Shown here in pieces: positions 1-5,240 of a stretch of DNA of 6,727 nt. The stretch spans positions 1-6,727 of the forward strand of contig JAQGIN010000064.1 of assembly GCA_028291125.1 (NCBI GenBank). Direction: 5' to 3'. Position 1 is the first letter of the stretch. The number at the start of each line of letters is the position of its first letter. This stretch comes from Caulobacter sp. Lineage in GTDB: Bacteria > Pseudomonadota > Alphaproteobacteria > Caulobacterales > Caulobacteraceae. Below the pieces are notes generated by a model that saw only the letters and a program-made list of their open reading frames with translations, searched no databases and had not been told where the DNA came from. A program made the translations under genes and the position numbers.

Positions 1-861
1 GCGCTGGGCGACCGTCTGGCCGTCGATCCGGCCCGGATCGTGGTCTCGCCCGGTTCGGAGGCGGTGATCGACTATCTGTTCCGCGCCGTCCTGGCCCCCG
101 GCGACAGCGTGCTGCTGTCGTCGCCGACCTTCCCCGCCTACGAGATCTTCGGCCGCTGCGCCGAGGCCCGGTTCATCGACGTGCCGCGCCTGGCCAATTT
201 CGACCTCGACGTCCCGGCCTTCGCCGCCGAGGCGGCCAAGGGCCCCAAGCTCTTGGTGCTGTGCACCCCCAACAACCCGACCGGCAACGCCCTGAGCCGC
301 GCCGACATGGCCGCCATCCTCGACGCCACCCCGCGCACCACCGTAGTGATGGTCGACGAGGCTTACCGCGAATATCACGACGCCTTCGACACCCTGGCCC
401 TGCTCGAGGCCTGGGGCGGGACCTGGCTGTCGGCCCGCACCTTCTCCAAGGCCTATGGCCTGGCCGGCCTGCGGGTGGGTTACGGGATCGCCTCGTCGGC
501 CGAGCTGGTCGGCTATCTCGACCGCCTGCGGCCGCCGTTCAACGTCGCCGCCGTCTCCCAGGCCGCCGCCCTGGCCGCCCTCGACGACGCCGGCCACCTG
601 GCCCGCACCGTCGCCCTGACCGTGGCCGAGCGCGGCCGTCTGGAAGCCGTGCTGGAGGGGTGGGGCGTCCAGCACACCCCGTCCCAGGCCAATTTCGTCT
701 TCCTGCGCGCGCCGCACGGCGCCGCCCTGGCCGCCGAGCGCCTGTTGGCCCAGGGCCTGATCGTGCGACCCACGCCGGGCGACGGGCTGCGCATCACCGT
801 CGGCCGCCCCGCCGACACCGACCGGGTGATCGCCGCCCTGCCGGCCGCGCTCGCCCTCTAG
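1..861 (+). CDS. hisC: HisC-family PLP-dependent aminotransferase (histidinol-phosphate or aromatic aminotransferase), 5' end missing
   Basis: A fold-type I PLP aminotransferase of the HisC branch. HisC moves an amino group from glutamate to imidazole-acetol phosphate in histidine synthesis, and many relatives also use aromatic amino acids. The frame is open from base 1, so the GTG at 40 is internal; 286 residues are visible. HisC proteins usually have about 350-370, so roughly 70-80 N-terminal residues lie off the left edge. Visible motifs, numbered from the window edge: NNPTG at 91-95, DEAY at 119-122 (Asp for the PLP ring nitrogen, Tyr for its O3'), PLP-binding Lys150 in TFSKAYGLAGLRVGYG, Arg158, and C-terminal LRITVG with the substrate carboxylate Arg264. 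The RPPFNV and PSQANFVF segments are HisC-like. Codons end almost always in G or C. An FAH-family gene follows 107 bases downstream on the same strand. The family is certain; histidinol-phosphate versus aromatic substrate is not. Confidence 0.9.
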   Translation, partial: ALGDRLAVDPARIVVSPGSEAVIDYLFRAVLAPGDSVLLSSPTFPAYEIFGRCAEARFIDVPRLANFDLDVPAFAAEAAKGPKLLVLCTPNNPTGNALSRADMAAILDATPRTTVVMVDEAYREYHDAFDTLALLEAWGGTWLSARTFSKAYGLAGLRVGYGIASSAELVGYLDRLRPPFNVAAVSQAAALAALDDAGHLARTVALTVAERGRLEAVLEGWGVQHTPSQANFVFLRAPHGAALAAERLLAQGLIVRPTPGDGLRITVGRPADTDRVIAALPAALAL

Positions 862-886
862 CGCCGCTCCGCGCGGTTCCGCGGCG
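862..886 (+). other. GC-rich hairpin just after the aminotransferase stop codon
   Basis: CGCCGC at 862-867 can pair with GCGGCG at 881-886. An alternative inner stem, CCGCG (869-873) with CGCGG (880-884), leaves a 6-base loop. It begins one base after the stop codon, so it could slow or end transcription or protect the 3' end of the message. No T-run follows on the + strand, so it is not a standard intrinsic terminator. Confidence 0.35.
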
Positions 887-888
887 GT

Positions 889-917
889 CGACGAAGTTCG
901 GGCTGGAGACTTCGTCG
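889..917. promoter_or_regulatory. Perfect 9-bp inverted repeat upstream of the FAH gene (possible operator)
   Basis: CGACGAAGT (889-897) and ACTTCGTCG (909-917) are exact reverse complements around an 11-base spacer. The half-sites lie 20 bp apart, about two helical turns, which suits a dimeric repressor. The site lies 52 bases before the FAH start codon. It could instead form an RNA stem-loop, but no T-run follows. No convincing -35/-10 pair was found, so its position relative to the promoter is unknown. Confidence 0.4.
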
Positions 918-968
918 CTTCGGGTCGACTATGGTCCGATAAGAACAACACCCACGAGGAGACGCGCC

Positions 969-1976
969 TTGAAACTTGCCTCGCTGAAGGGCGGCCGCGA
1001 CGGCCGTCTGGTCGTCGTCTCCCAGGACCTGGCCTGGTACACCGACGCGGCCACCGTCGCCCCGACCCTGCAGGCGGCGCTCGACGACTGGGAGCGCTGC
1101 GAACCGCTGTTGCGCGCCGTGGCGGCCAGCCTGGAGATCGCTGGCGTCCCCCGCGAACGCTTCCACGAGCACGACGCCGCCAGCCCGCTTCCGCGGGCTT
1201 TTCAATGGCTGGACGGCAGCGCCTATGTGAACCACGTGCAGCTGGTGCGTCAGGCCCGCGGGGCCGAGATGCCGGCCAGCTTCTGGACCGATCCGCTGAT
1301 GTACCAGGGCGCTTCGGACGGCTTCCTGGCCCCGCGCGACCCGATCCCGCTGGCCGACGAGGCCTGGGGCGGCGACCTGGAGGCCGAGGTGGCGGTGATC
1401 ACCGGCGATGTGCCGCAAGGCGCCAGCCGCGACGAGGCCCTGGCGGCTATCCGCCTGGTGCTGCTGGTCAATGACGTCTCCCTGCGCGGCCTGATTCCGG
1501 GTGAGCTGGCCAAGGGCTTCGGCTTCGTCCAGGGCAAGCCGGCCAGCGCCTTCTCGCCGGTGGCGGTGACCCCCAGCGCCCTGGGCGCCGCCTGGGCCGA
1601 TGGCAAGCTGTCGGGCCCCTTGGTTGTCGAGCTGAACGGGGCCGAGTTCGGCCGGGCCGACGCCGGCGTCGACATGACCTTCGATTTCGGGACCCTGGTG
1701 GCCCACGCCGCCAAGACCCGGCCGCTGGCGGCCGGCACCATCGTCGGTTCGGGCACGGTGTCCAATCGAGGGGCCGACGGCGGTCCGGGCAAGCCGGTGA
1801 GCGAGGGCGGGGTGGGCTATTCCTGCCTGGCCGAGCTGCGCACGGTCGAGACCCTGCAGACCGGCCATCCAAAGACGCCGTTCCTGAAAGCCGGCGACAT
1901 GGTGCGCATCGAGATGCGCGACGCCAAGGGCCACACCGTGTTCGGGGCCATCGAGCAGACGGTGGTCGCTGCTTGA
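969..1976 (+). CDS. Fumarylacetoacetate hydrolase (FAH) family protein
   Basis: A 335-residue soluble enzyme of the FAH superfamily. FAH proper hydrolyses fumarylacetoacetate to fumarate and acetoacetate, the last step of tyrosine/homogentisate breakdown; related members cleave other C-C bonds. The N-terminus (MKLASLKGGRDGRLVVVSQD) matches the start typical of bacterial FAH-like proteins of about 330-340 residues. The superfamily metal site is visible as Glu138 and Glu140 (DLEAEVAVI) plus Asp169 (LVNDVS), with Lys190 in FVQGKPASAFSPV. Asp108 in FWTDPLMYQ may be the equivalent of the first metal-binding Asp of mammalian FAH. The start is TTG at 969, chosen because GAGGAG at 956-961 sits 7 bases upstream and because MKLA is the usual N-terminus. 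The frame stays open upstream only as an overlap with the aminotransferase gene. The next gene begins 78 bases downstream. The family is secure; the exact substrate is inferred. Confidence 0.9.
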   Translation: MKLASLKGGRDGRLVVVSQDLAWYTDAATVAPTLQAALDDWERCEPLLRAVAASLEIAGVPRERFHEHDAASPLPRAFQWLDGSAYVNHVQLVRQARGAEMPASFWTDPLMYQGASDGFLAPRDPIPLADEAWGGDLEAEVAVITGDVPQGASRDEALAAIRLVLLVNDVSLRGLIPGELAKGFGFVQGKPASAFSPVAVTPSALGAAWADGKLSGPLVVELNGAEFGRADAGVDMTFDFGTLVAHAAKTRPLAAGTIVGSGTVSNRGADGGPGKPVSEGGVGYSCLAELRTVETLQTGHPKTPFLKAGDMVRIEMRDAKGHTVFGAIEQTVVAA

Positions 1977-2054
1977 GCGCGGGGCGGCCGGCGGCGGATC
2001 GCGGGTAGCGGAAGAACCTTTCGACAGCGCCGAGCCAGGAGCGAGACTGTTCGC

Positions 2055-3110
2055 ATGCGCGTTCTGGTTCCCGTTTTTCTGACGATCTGGCTGGCGCTCG
2101 CCGCCGAGGCGCCGGCCAGCGCGCGTCAACCGGCTCCGGTGAGCGGCTATGGCGGCGAGCGCGCGATCGTGCGCCTATCGAAGACCGAGGTGCTCTTCCA
2201 AAGCGGTCGCGTGGGAACCGCGTCGGGCGGAATCATCGGAGTTGACCAGGCCGGAGGATCCGGAGACTTCATCACCGCAGTCCGGCGCCATGGGGCCGAC
2301 GTCATCGGCTGCGGCGCGGGGCGTCGGCGGGGCGGCGGCTATTTCAGCGATTCCCATGGCGAGCTGGTCTGTTTGACCTGGCCTGGCGGCCAGGCGAGGC
2401 GCGGCGTCCTGGACGGGCGAAGCCTCTATCGCGCGGCGCTGGATCTTCGGGTCGGCGCGGTGGGCGTCGTCCTGGCCCGCCACGCCCGCCGGTCCGAGGT
2501 CAGCCTGCTGAGCTTCGATCCTTTGACCGGGCGCCGCCTGACCAACCTGGACCTGCTGAACGGGCGGACCATTCTAGAGGCGGCGATCGCGCCGAACGGG
2601 GATGTGCTGTTACTGCGTCAGGTGGCAGGGCGATGTTTCGTGGAACGGCTCGCCTTCGCGGGCCGCTATGCGGCGCCGGTTCCTGTGGCCGCCGCGATCG
2701 AAGCTCCCACCGAGGTCTGCCGGACGGGCGACCGTCGGCTGCTCTATGACGCGGTCCAGGACGTCCACTATCTCTACACCGGCGATGGCGAGCACGGCCG
2801 TGTCCATCGATGGACCGATGACGGAACGCTGATCCCCGTCGCCGATGCGCACGCCGCGCCGAACGGCCTGCACGCGACGATCCTATTGGCTCACGACGGC
2901 GCGCTCTATTTCGATGCGGGCGTCTCGCCCGACCGCGGCCCTTTGGTCGGTGTTTATGATCTCAAGCGGGCGAGTCTCGTCCGTCACAGCGCCCTCCCAG
3001 GCAAGGCGACCGCCACCCTTCTCGGTCTGCTGCCGCCGGCCGAGACCGGGTGGCCGGTTGAGATGGTGTTGCGAAATGAGCACTGGAGCACGGCGCCCCT
3101 GAAGCCATGA
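2055..3110 (+). CDS. Secreted protein of unknown function, beta-propeller-like
   Basis: A 351-residue protein that I do not recognise. It has a typical Sec signal peptide: Arg2, a hydrophobic stretch at about residues 3-17, and a likely signal peptidase I site after ASA (21-23), so the mature protein should be periplasmic or extracellular. No transmembrane helix follows. The rest is rich in short beta strands. Turn-strand units resembling the blades of SMP-30/NHL-type propellers occur at IAPNGDVLLL (178-187), WTDDGTLIPV (253-262) and LAHDGALYFD (278-287). Four cysteines (86, 106, 194, 222) could form disulfides. The ATG at 2055 is preceded by AGGAG at 2037-2041, 13 bases away, and by GCGAGA nearer, so the ribosome site is weak. 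Codon use is less G/C-biased at third positions than its neighbours (for example many GGA glycines), which hints at a faster-evolving or acquired gene. The function is unknown; the propeller fold is a guess. Confidence 0.75.
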   Translation: MRVLVPVFLTIWLALAAEAPASARQPAPVSGYGGERAIVRLSKTEVLFQSGRVGTASGGIIGVDQAGGSGDFITAVRRHGADVIGCGAGRRRGGGYFSDSHGELVCLTWPGGQARRGVLDGRSLYRAALDLRVGAVGVVLARHARRSEVSLLSFDPLTGRRLTNLDLLNGRTILEAAIAPNGDVLLLRQVAGRCFVERLAFAGRYAAPVPVAAAIEAPTEVCRTGDRRLLYDAVQDVHYLYTGDGEHGRVHRWTDDGTLIPVADAHAAPNGLHATILLAHDGALYFDAGVSPDRGPLVGVYDLKRASLVRHSALPGKATATLLGLLPPAETGWPVEMVLRNEHWSTAPLKP

Positions 3111-3128
3111 GCGCGGCGGCCAGGGCCC

Positions 3129-3192
3129 AAAAAGAACGGCCGCGTCCTCGCGGGCGCGGCCGAGGTATTGGGAGGAAACGCCCAGAAGGGCT
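3129..3192 (-). ncRNA. Candidate small RNA of the alpha-r8/MmgR (suhB-like) type
   Basis: Read on the minus strand from about 3192 to 3129 (about 64 nt), the sequence has three parts. First is a small 5' hairpin, GCCC-UUCU-GGGC (3191-3180). Next is an unpaired linker containing UUUCCUCCC (3178-3170), an anti-Shine-Dalgarno stretch. Last is a very stable stem, CGGCCGCGCCC with GGACGCGGCCG (3162-3137, loop GCGA, one G-U pair), followed by UUCUUUUU (3136-3129), which is a textbook intrinsic terminator. This order (hairpin, exposed UUUCCUCCC, terminator) is what I recall for the alphaproteobacterial alpha-r8 family, whose Sinorhizobium member MmgR affects polyhydroxybutyrate storage. Such RNAs are thought to bind Hfq and the ribosome sites of target messages. 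No minus-strand gene feeds into this terminator, which supports a free-standing RNA. The 5' end is estimated from a weak promoter, so length is uncertain. Confidence 0.6.
3137..3162 (-). terminator. Intrinsic terminator of the candidate small RNA
   Basis: CGGCCGCG (3137-3144) and CGCGGCCG (3155-3162) are perfect inverted repeats. A G-U pair and two further G-C pairs extend the stem to 11 bp around a 4-base loop. The + strand has AAAAAGAA immediately to its left (3129-3136), so on the minus strand the stem is followed by TTCTTTTT. No T-run follows it on the + strand, so it terminates minus-strand transcription best. It may also act as a 3' barrier for the secreted-protein message, which ends 26 bases to its left. 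Confidence 0.75.
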
Positions 3193-3198
3193 AGAGGC

Positions 3199-3226
3199 TA
3201 GATAGGTCGGCCCGCCGCGGGCGCAA
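3199..3226 (-). promoter_or_regulatory. Weak candidate promoter for the small RNA
   Basis: On the minus strand, TTGCGC (3226-3221) and TATCTA (3204-3199) are 16 bases apart. Both are only partial matches to the housekeeping consensus. Initiation about 7 bases further on would fall at 3192, exactly at the foot of the 5' hairpin. Two tandem GGCTAGA copies (3189-3202, + strand) overlap the -10 region and could be a regulator contact. This is an inference from spacing more than from box quality. Confidence 0.3.
3210..3222. repeat. Short GC palindrome between the small RNA and the GNAT gene
   Basis: GCCCGCCGCGGGC is a 13-base palindrome around one central base. As RNA it forms a 5-bp stem with a 3-base loop. 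It lies between the -35 and -10 candidates of the small RNA promoter and 9 bases before the AAGG ribosome site of the acetyltransferase, so it could be a protein site for either gene or chance in GC-rich DNA. Confidence 0.3.
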
Positions 3227-3243
3227 GGGCCAAGGTTGCATTG

Positions 3244-3786
3244 ATGGCTTCACCCGTTCTCACCCTGCGCCTGGCCAGGCCGGACGACATGCCGGCGCTG
3301 CGCGCCCTGATGACGCTGGCGATCGGCGAATTGCTCAAGCCCTACCTGGCCGCCGACGGGGTGGCGGCCTCGTTCGAGATCATGGGGCTGGACAGCCAAC
3401 TGATCGCCGACGGCAGCTATTTCGTGGTCGAGCGCGATGGCGCGGTGGCCGGCTGCGGCGGCTGGAGCCGGCGCGCCACCCTGTTTGGCGGCGACCATTC
3501 GGCCGGCCGCGACGCGGCCCTGCTCGATCCGGCCGTCGACGCCGCCCGGGTGCGGGCGATGTACACCCATCCCGACCATACGCGGCTGGGCGTGGGGCGG
3601 ATGATCCTGGCGGCCTGCGAGGCGGCGGCGAGGGCCGAGGGTTTCAGCCGTTGCGAACTGGCGGCGACGATGGCCGGCGAGCCGCTGTACCGGGCCTGCG
3701 GCTATCAGCAGATCGAGCGATTCGAGGCGCGGACGTCGGGCGGGGTGGCGGTGCCGCTGGTGCGGATGGGCAAGGGCCTGGGCTAG
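3244..3786 (+). CDS. GNAT-family N-acetyltransferase
   Basis: A 180-residue cytoplasmic acetyltransferase of the GCN5-related (GNAT) fold, which transfers an acetyl group from acetyl-CoA to an amine. The substrate cannot be told from sequence. In order: the N-terminal LTLRLARPDDMPALRALM strand-helix (7-23), central beta strands SYFVVERDGAVAGCGGW (58-74), then the acetyl-CoA motif A, RAMYTHPDHTRLGVGRMIL (104-122), and the C-terminal motif B region, LYRACGYQQIERFE (148-161). The usual pyrophosphate loop is Q/R-x-x-G-x-G; here it reads TRLGVG (113-118), with Thr at the first place, a mild deviation. I chose ATG 3244 over TTG 3241 because AAGG at 3232-3235 is 8 bases upstream. The gene stands alone, divergent from the candidate small RNA and convergent with the next gene. 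Confidence 0.88.
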   Translation: MASPVLTLRLARPDDMPALRALMTLAIGELLKPYLAADGVAASFEIMGLDSQLIADGSYFVVERDGAVAGCGGWSRRATLFGGDHSAGRDAALLDPAVDAARVRAMYTHPDHTRLGVGRMILAACEAAARAEGFSRCELAATMAGEPLYRACGYQQIERFEARTSGGVAVPLVRMGKGLG

Positions 3787-3791
3787 GTTTG

Positions 3792-3814
3792 CCTTCTCTC
3801 CTTGCGGGAGAAGG
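3792..3814. repeat. Palindromic hairpin between convergent genes (dispersed REP-like repeat or bidirectional terminator)
   Basis: CCTTCTC (3792-3798) and GAGAAGG (3808-3814) pair perfectly. A T-G wobble and one further C-G pair reduce the loop to CTTGC. It fills most of the 34 bases between two convergent stop codons. The core CTTGCGGGAGAAGG resembles a hairpin I recall as common between genes in Caulobacter-like genomes. No long T-run follows on either strand, so its role in termination is inferred from position. Confidence 0.6.
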
Positions 3815-3820
3815 GCGTTC

Positions 3821-4162
3821 CTACGCCACCAGCCGCCGGGGTGCCTCGACCGCCGGCTCGTCGAACAGGTCGTAGGCATCTTCCCAGGCCGCCAGGGCGC
3901 TGTCGCGCATCACGGCGTCGTCGATGATCCGCACGATCTGGTCCTCGCGCTCGTTCCACACCAGGCCGACGTCGGTGGCCCGCTCGGCGTCGCGGCCCAG
4001 CAGCAGGATGATGTCGGCCTTGGCGGCCCGCTCTGGGCTGATGCGCATCAGGGTCTTGCCGCCGCCGAGGTCGCGGTGGATGTCGGCGAAGCCCAGCACC
4101 GCCGAGATCATGGCGGCGCTGACCGGGACGGTGTGCCAGGACTGGCAGGAAAGACGGCTCAT
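3821..4162 (-). CDS. Conserved-looking small cytoplasmic protein, function unknown
   Basis: I do not recognise this 113-residue protein. It has no signal peptide or membrane segment. The middle and C-terminal parts are strongly charged, with acidic stretches such as WEDAYDLFDE (93-102). Segments at about 48-57 (KADIILLLGR) and 75-82 (QIVRIIDD) look like buried beta strands. The reading is supported by codons that nearly all end in G or C, unlike the overlapping + frames. It is also supported by GGAG at 4171-4174, placed 8 bases before the ATG at 4162. A later in-frame Met at residue 18 has no better ribosome site. It is divergent from the WYL regulator, with 83 bases between the starts, so the regulator may control it. 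It converges on the GNAT gene. Confidence 0.72.
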   Translation of the reverse strand: MSRLSCQSWHTVPVSAAMISAVLGFADIHRDLGGGKTLMRISPERAAKADIILLLGRDAERATDVGLVWNEREDQIVRIIDDAVMRDSALAAWEDAYDLFDEPAVEAPRRLVA

Positions 4163-4202
4163 CGCGGAGGCTCCGAAAGCGGCGGATCGTTCGATGAGAC
4201 TC

Positions 4203-4226
4203 TTTTGAGGGTGCGCTACGTCAAAA
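4203..4226. promoter_or_regulatory. Dyad TTTTGA-N12-TCAAAA in the divergent promoter region (candidate operator)
   Basis: TTTTGA (4203-4208) and TCAAAA (4221-4226) are exact reverse complements, and GCGC (4213-4216) sits exactly at their centre, giving a 24-bp imperfect dyad. A/T-rich half-sites stand out in this GC-rich DNA. The site lies between the divergent starts of the 113-residue gene and the WYL regulator, 20 bases before the regulator's ATG, where a self-regulating or gene-pair operator would be expected. Binding by the WYL protein is an inference. Confidence 0.45.
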
Positions 4227-4233
4227 CCGGTCG

Positions 4234-4239
4234 TATGAT
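4234..4239 (+). promoter_or_regulatory. Candidate -10 box TATGAT directly before a likely leaderless gene
   Basis: TATGAT matches the TATAAT consensus at five of six positions and ends 6 bases before the ATG at 4246, so transcription would start at or next to the start codon. No Shine-Dalgarno-like sequence precedes that ATG, which agrees with a leaderless message, a common arrangement in Caulobacter. No good -35 box is present at 16-18 bp, so an activator or another sigma factor may be involved. Confidence 0.45.
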
Positions 4240-4245
4240 TTCCGG

Positions 4246-5226
4246 ATGCGACACGACAAGGCCGCCCGACTGCTCGACCTCGCCCGGATGCTGGCCGGTT
4301 CGGGCGAAGGCCTGACGCTCGACGAGATGGCCCGGGCGCTGGACGTCAGCCGCCGCACCGCCGAGCGGATGCGCGACGCCGTCTGGGCCGCCTTTCCGCA
4401 GATGGAGGCGATCGACGATCCGCCGACCAAGCGGTTCCGCATCCCATCCGGCCTCGACAGCCTGTTCCAGACCCCGTCGGCCGAGGAGCTGGCGGCCCTG
4501 CGCACGGCTGCGGATTCCTATAAGGCGGCCGGGGCCGACGGCCGGTCGGCGGCGCTGTACGCCCTGGAGCGCAAGCTGCTTGCCGCCCTGCGCGGCGCGG
4601 CCCGCCGGCGGGTGGCCCCCGACGTCGAGGCCCTGGTCCAGGCCGAGACCATCGCCGTCCACGCCGGCCCGCGGCCGTTCGAGGACGAGGCGGTGTTGAC
4701 CGCCATCCGCACGGCGGTGAAATCGCTATCGGCGCTGTCGTTCCGCTACCAGGGGGGCGGCACCCCGGGCCGCACGCGGGTGGTGACGCCGCTGGGCATA
4801 TTGTTCGGGCGCAGCAACTATCTGGTCGCCACCGAGGGCGACGACCCGCGGCCGCGCTCCTGGCGGCTGGACCGCATCGCCGATATCGCCGTGCTCGACC
4901 GGCCGGCCTCGCCGCCGCCGGGATTCTCGCTGCAGGCCTTCGCCGACGAAAGCTTCGGCATCTATCACGGCCAGGTCGAGGACGTGGTGCTGCGCATCCG
5001 CCCCGATCGGGCCGAGGACGCCCTGCGCTGGCGCTTCCACTCCAACCAGAGCGTCGCGCCGCAGCCGGACGGTTCGGTGGTGGTGTCGTTCCGGGCCAGC
5101 GGCATGCTGGAGCTGGCCTGGCACCTGTTCACCTGGGGCGACGCGGTGGAGATCGTCGGTCCGGAGAGTTTGAAGGGGATCATGATCGAGCAGCTACGGC
5201 TGGCGATGGGAGCTCATCAGACCTGA
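4246..5226 (+). CDS. WYL-domain transcriptional regulator (YafY/DeoR-like helix-turn-helix)
   Basis: A 326-residue DNA-binding regulator with the three-part layout of the YafY group. First is an N-terminal winged helix-turn-helix (about 6-68, recognition part LTLDEMARALDVSRRTAERMRDAV at 23-46). Next is a linker and a WYL domain (about 150-220). Last is a C-terminal WCX domain (about 245-322, with WRFHSNQSV and LAWHLFTWGDAVEIVGPESLK). WYL domains bind nucleic acid or small ligands and let the protein switch DNA binding. The signature Trp-Tyr-Leu is NYL here (191-193), with the usual partner stretch SWRLDRI at 205-211. The length is typical for the family. ATG 4246 is chosen because the helix-turn-helix family starts close to it; no ribosome site precedes it (see the leaderless promoter). 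It is divergent from a 113-residue gene of unknown function and convergent with the pseudouridine synthase. The ligand and targets are unknown. Confidence 0.9.
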   Translation: MRHDKAARLLDLARMLAGSGEGLTLDEMARALDVSRRTAERMRDAVWAAFPQMEAIDDPPTKRFRIPSGLDSLFQTPSAEELAALRTAADSYKAAGADGRSAALYALERKLLAALRGAARRRVAPDVEALVQAETIAVHAGPRPFEDEAVLTAIRTAVKSLSALSFRYQGGGTPGRTRVVTPLGILFGRSNYLVATEGDDPRPRSWRLDRIADIAVLDRPASPPPGFSLQAFADESFGIYHGQVEDVVLRIRPDRAEDALRWRFHSNQSVAPQPDGSVVVSFRASGMLELAWHLFTWGDAVEIVGPESLKGIMIEQLRLAMGAHQT

Positions 5227-5240
5227 ACCAACATTACAGC

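Noticed and set aside
261..968. Upstream extension of the FAH reading frame to an ATG inside the aminotransferase gene
   Set aside because: The extension translates as Arg/Pro/Gly-rich nonsense out of frame with the aminotransferase, whereas TTG 969 has a strong GAGGAG site and gives the family's normal N-terminus and length.
858..2129. Long open frame on the minus strand opposite the FAH gene (about 423 codons)
   Set aside because: It is the antisense shadow of a clearly conserved enzyme in GC-rich DNA. Its translation is rich in Gly, Ala, Arg, His and Gln with no domain, and it has no supported start.
3137..3162. Hairpin as an intrinsic terminator for the + strand secreted-protein gene
   Set aside because: The T-run needed for intrinsic termination is present only on the minus strand; on the + strand the A-run precedes the stem.
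3250..3879. Minus-strand frame of about 209 codons opposite the GNAT gene
   Set aside because: It overlaps the GNAT gene, the hairpin repeat and the end of the 113-residue gene, and shows Arg/Gly/Pro/His-rich shadow composition.
3924..4208. + strand frame opposite the 113-residue gene
   Set aside because: The minus-strand reading has G/C at almost every third codon position and a ribosome site; the + reading is Arg/Ser-rich with neither.
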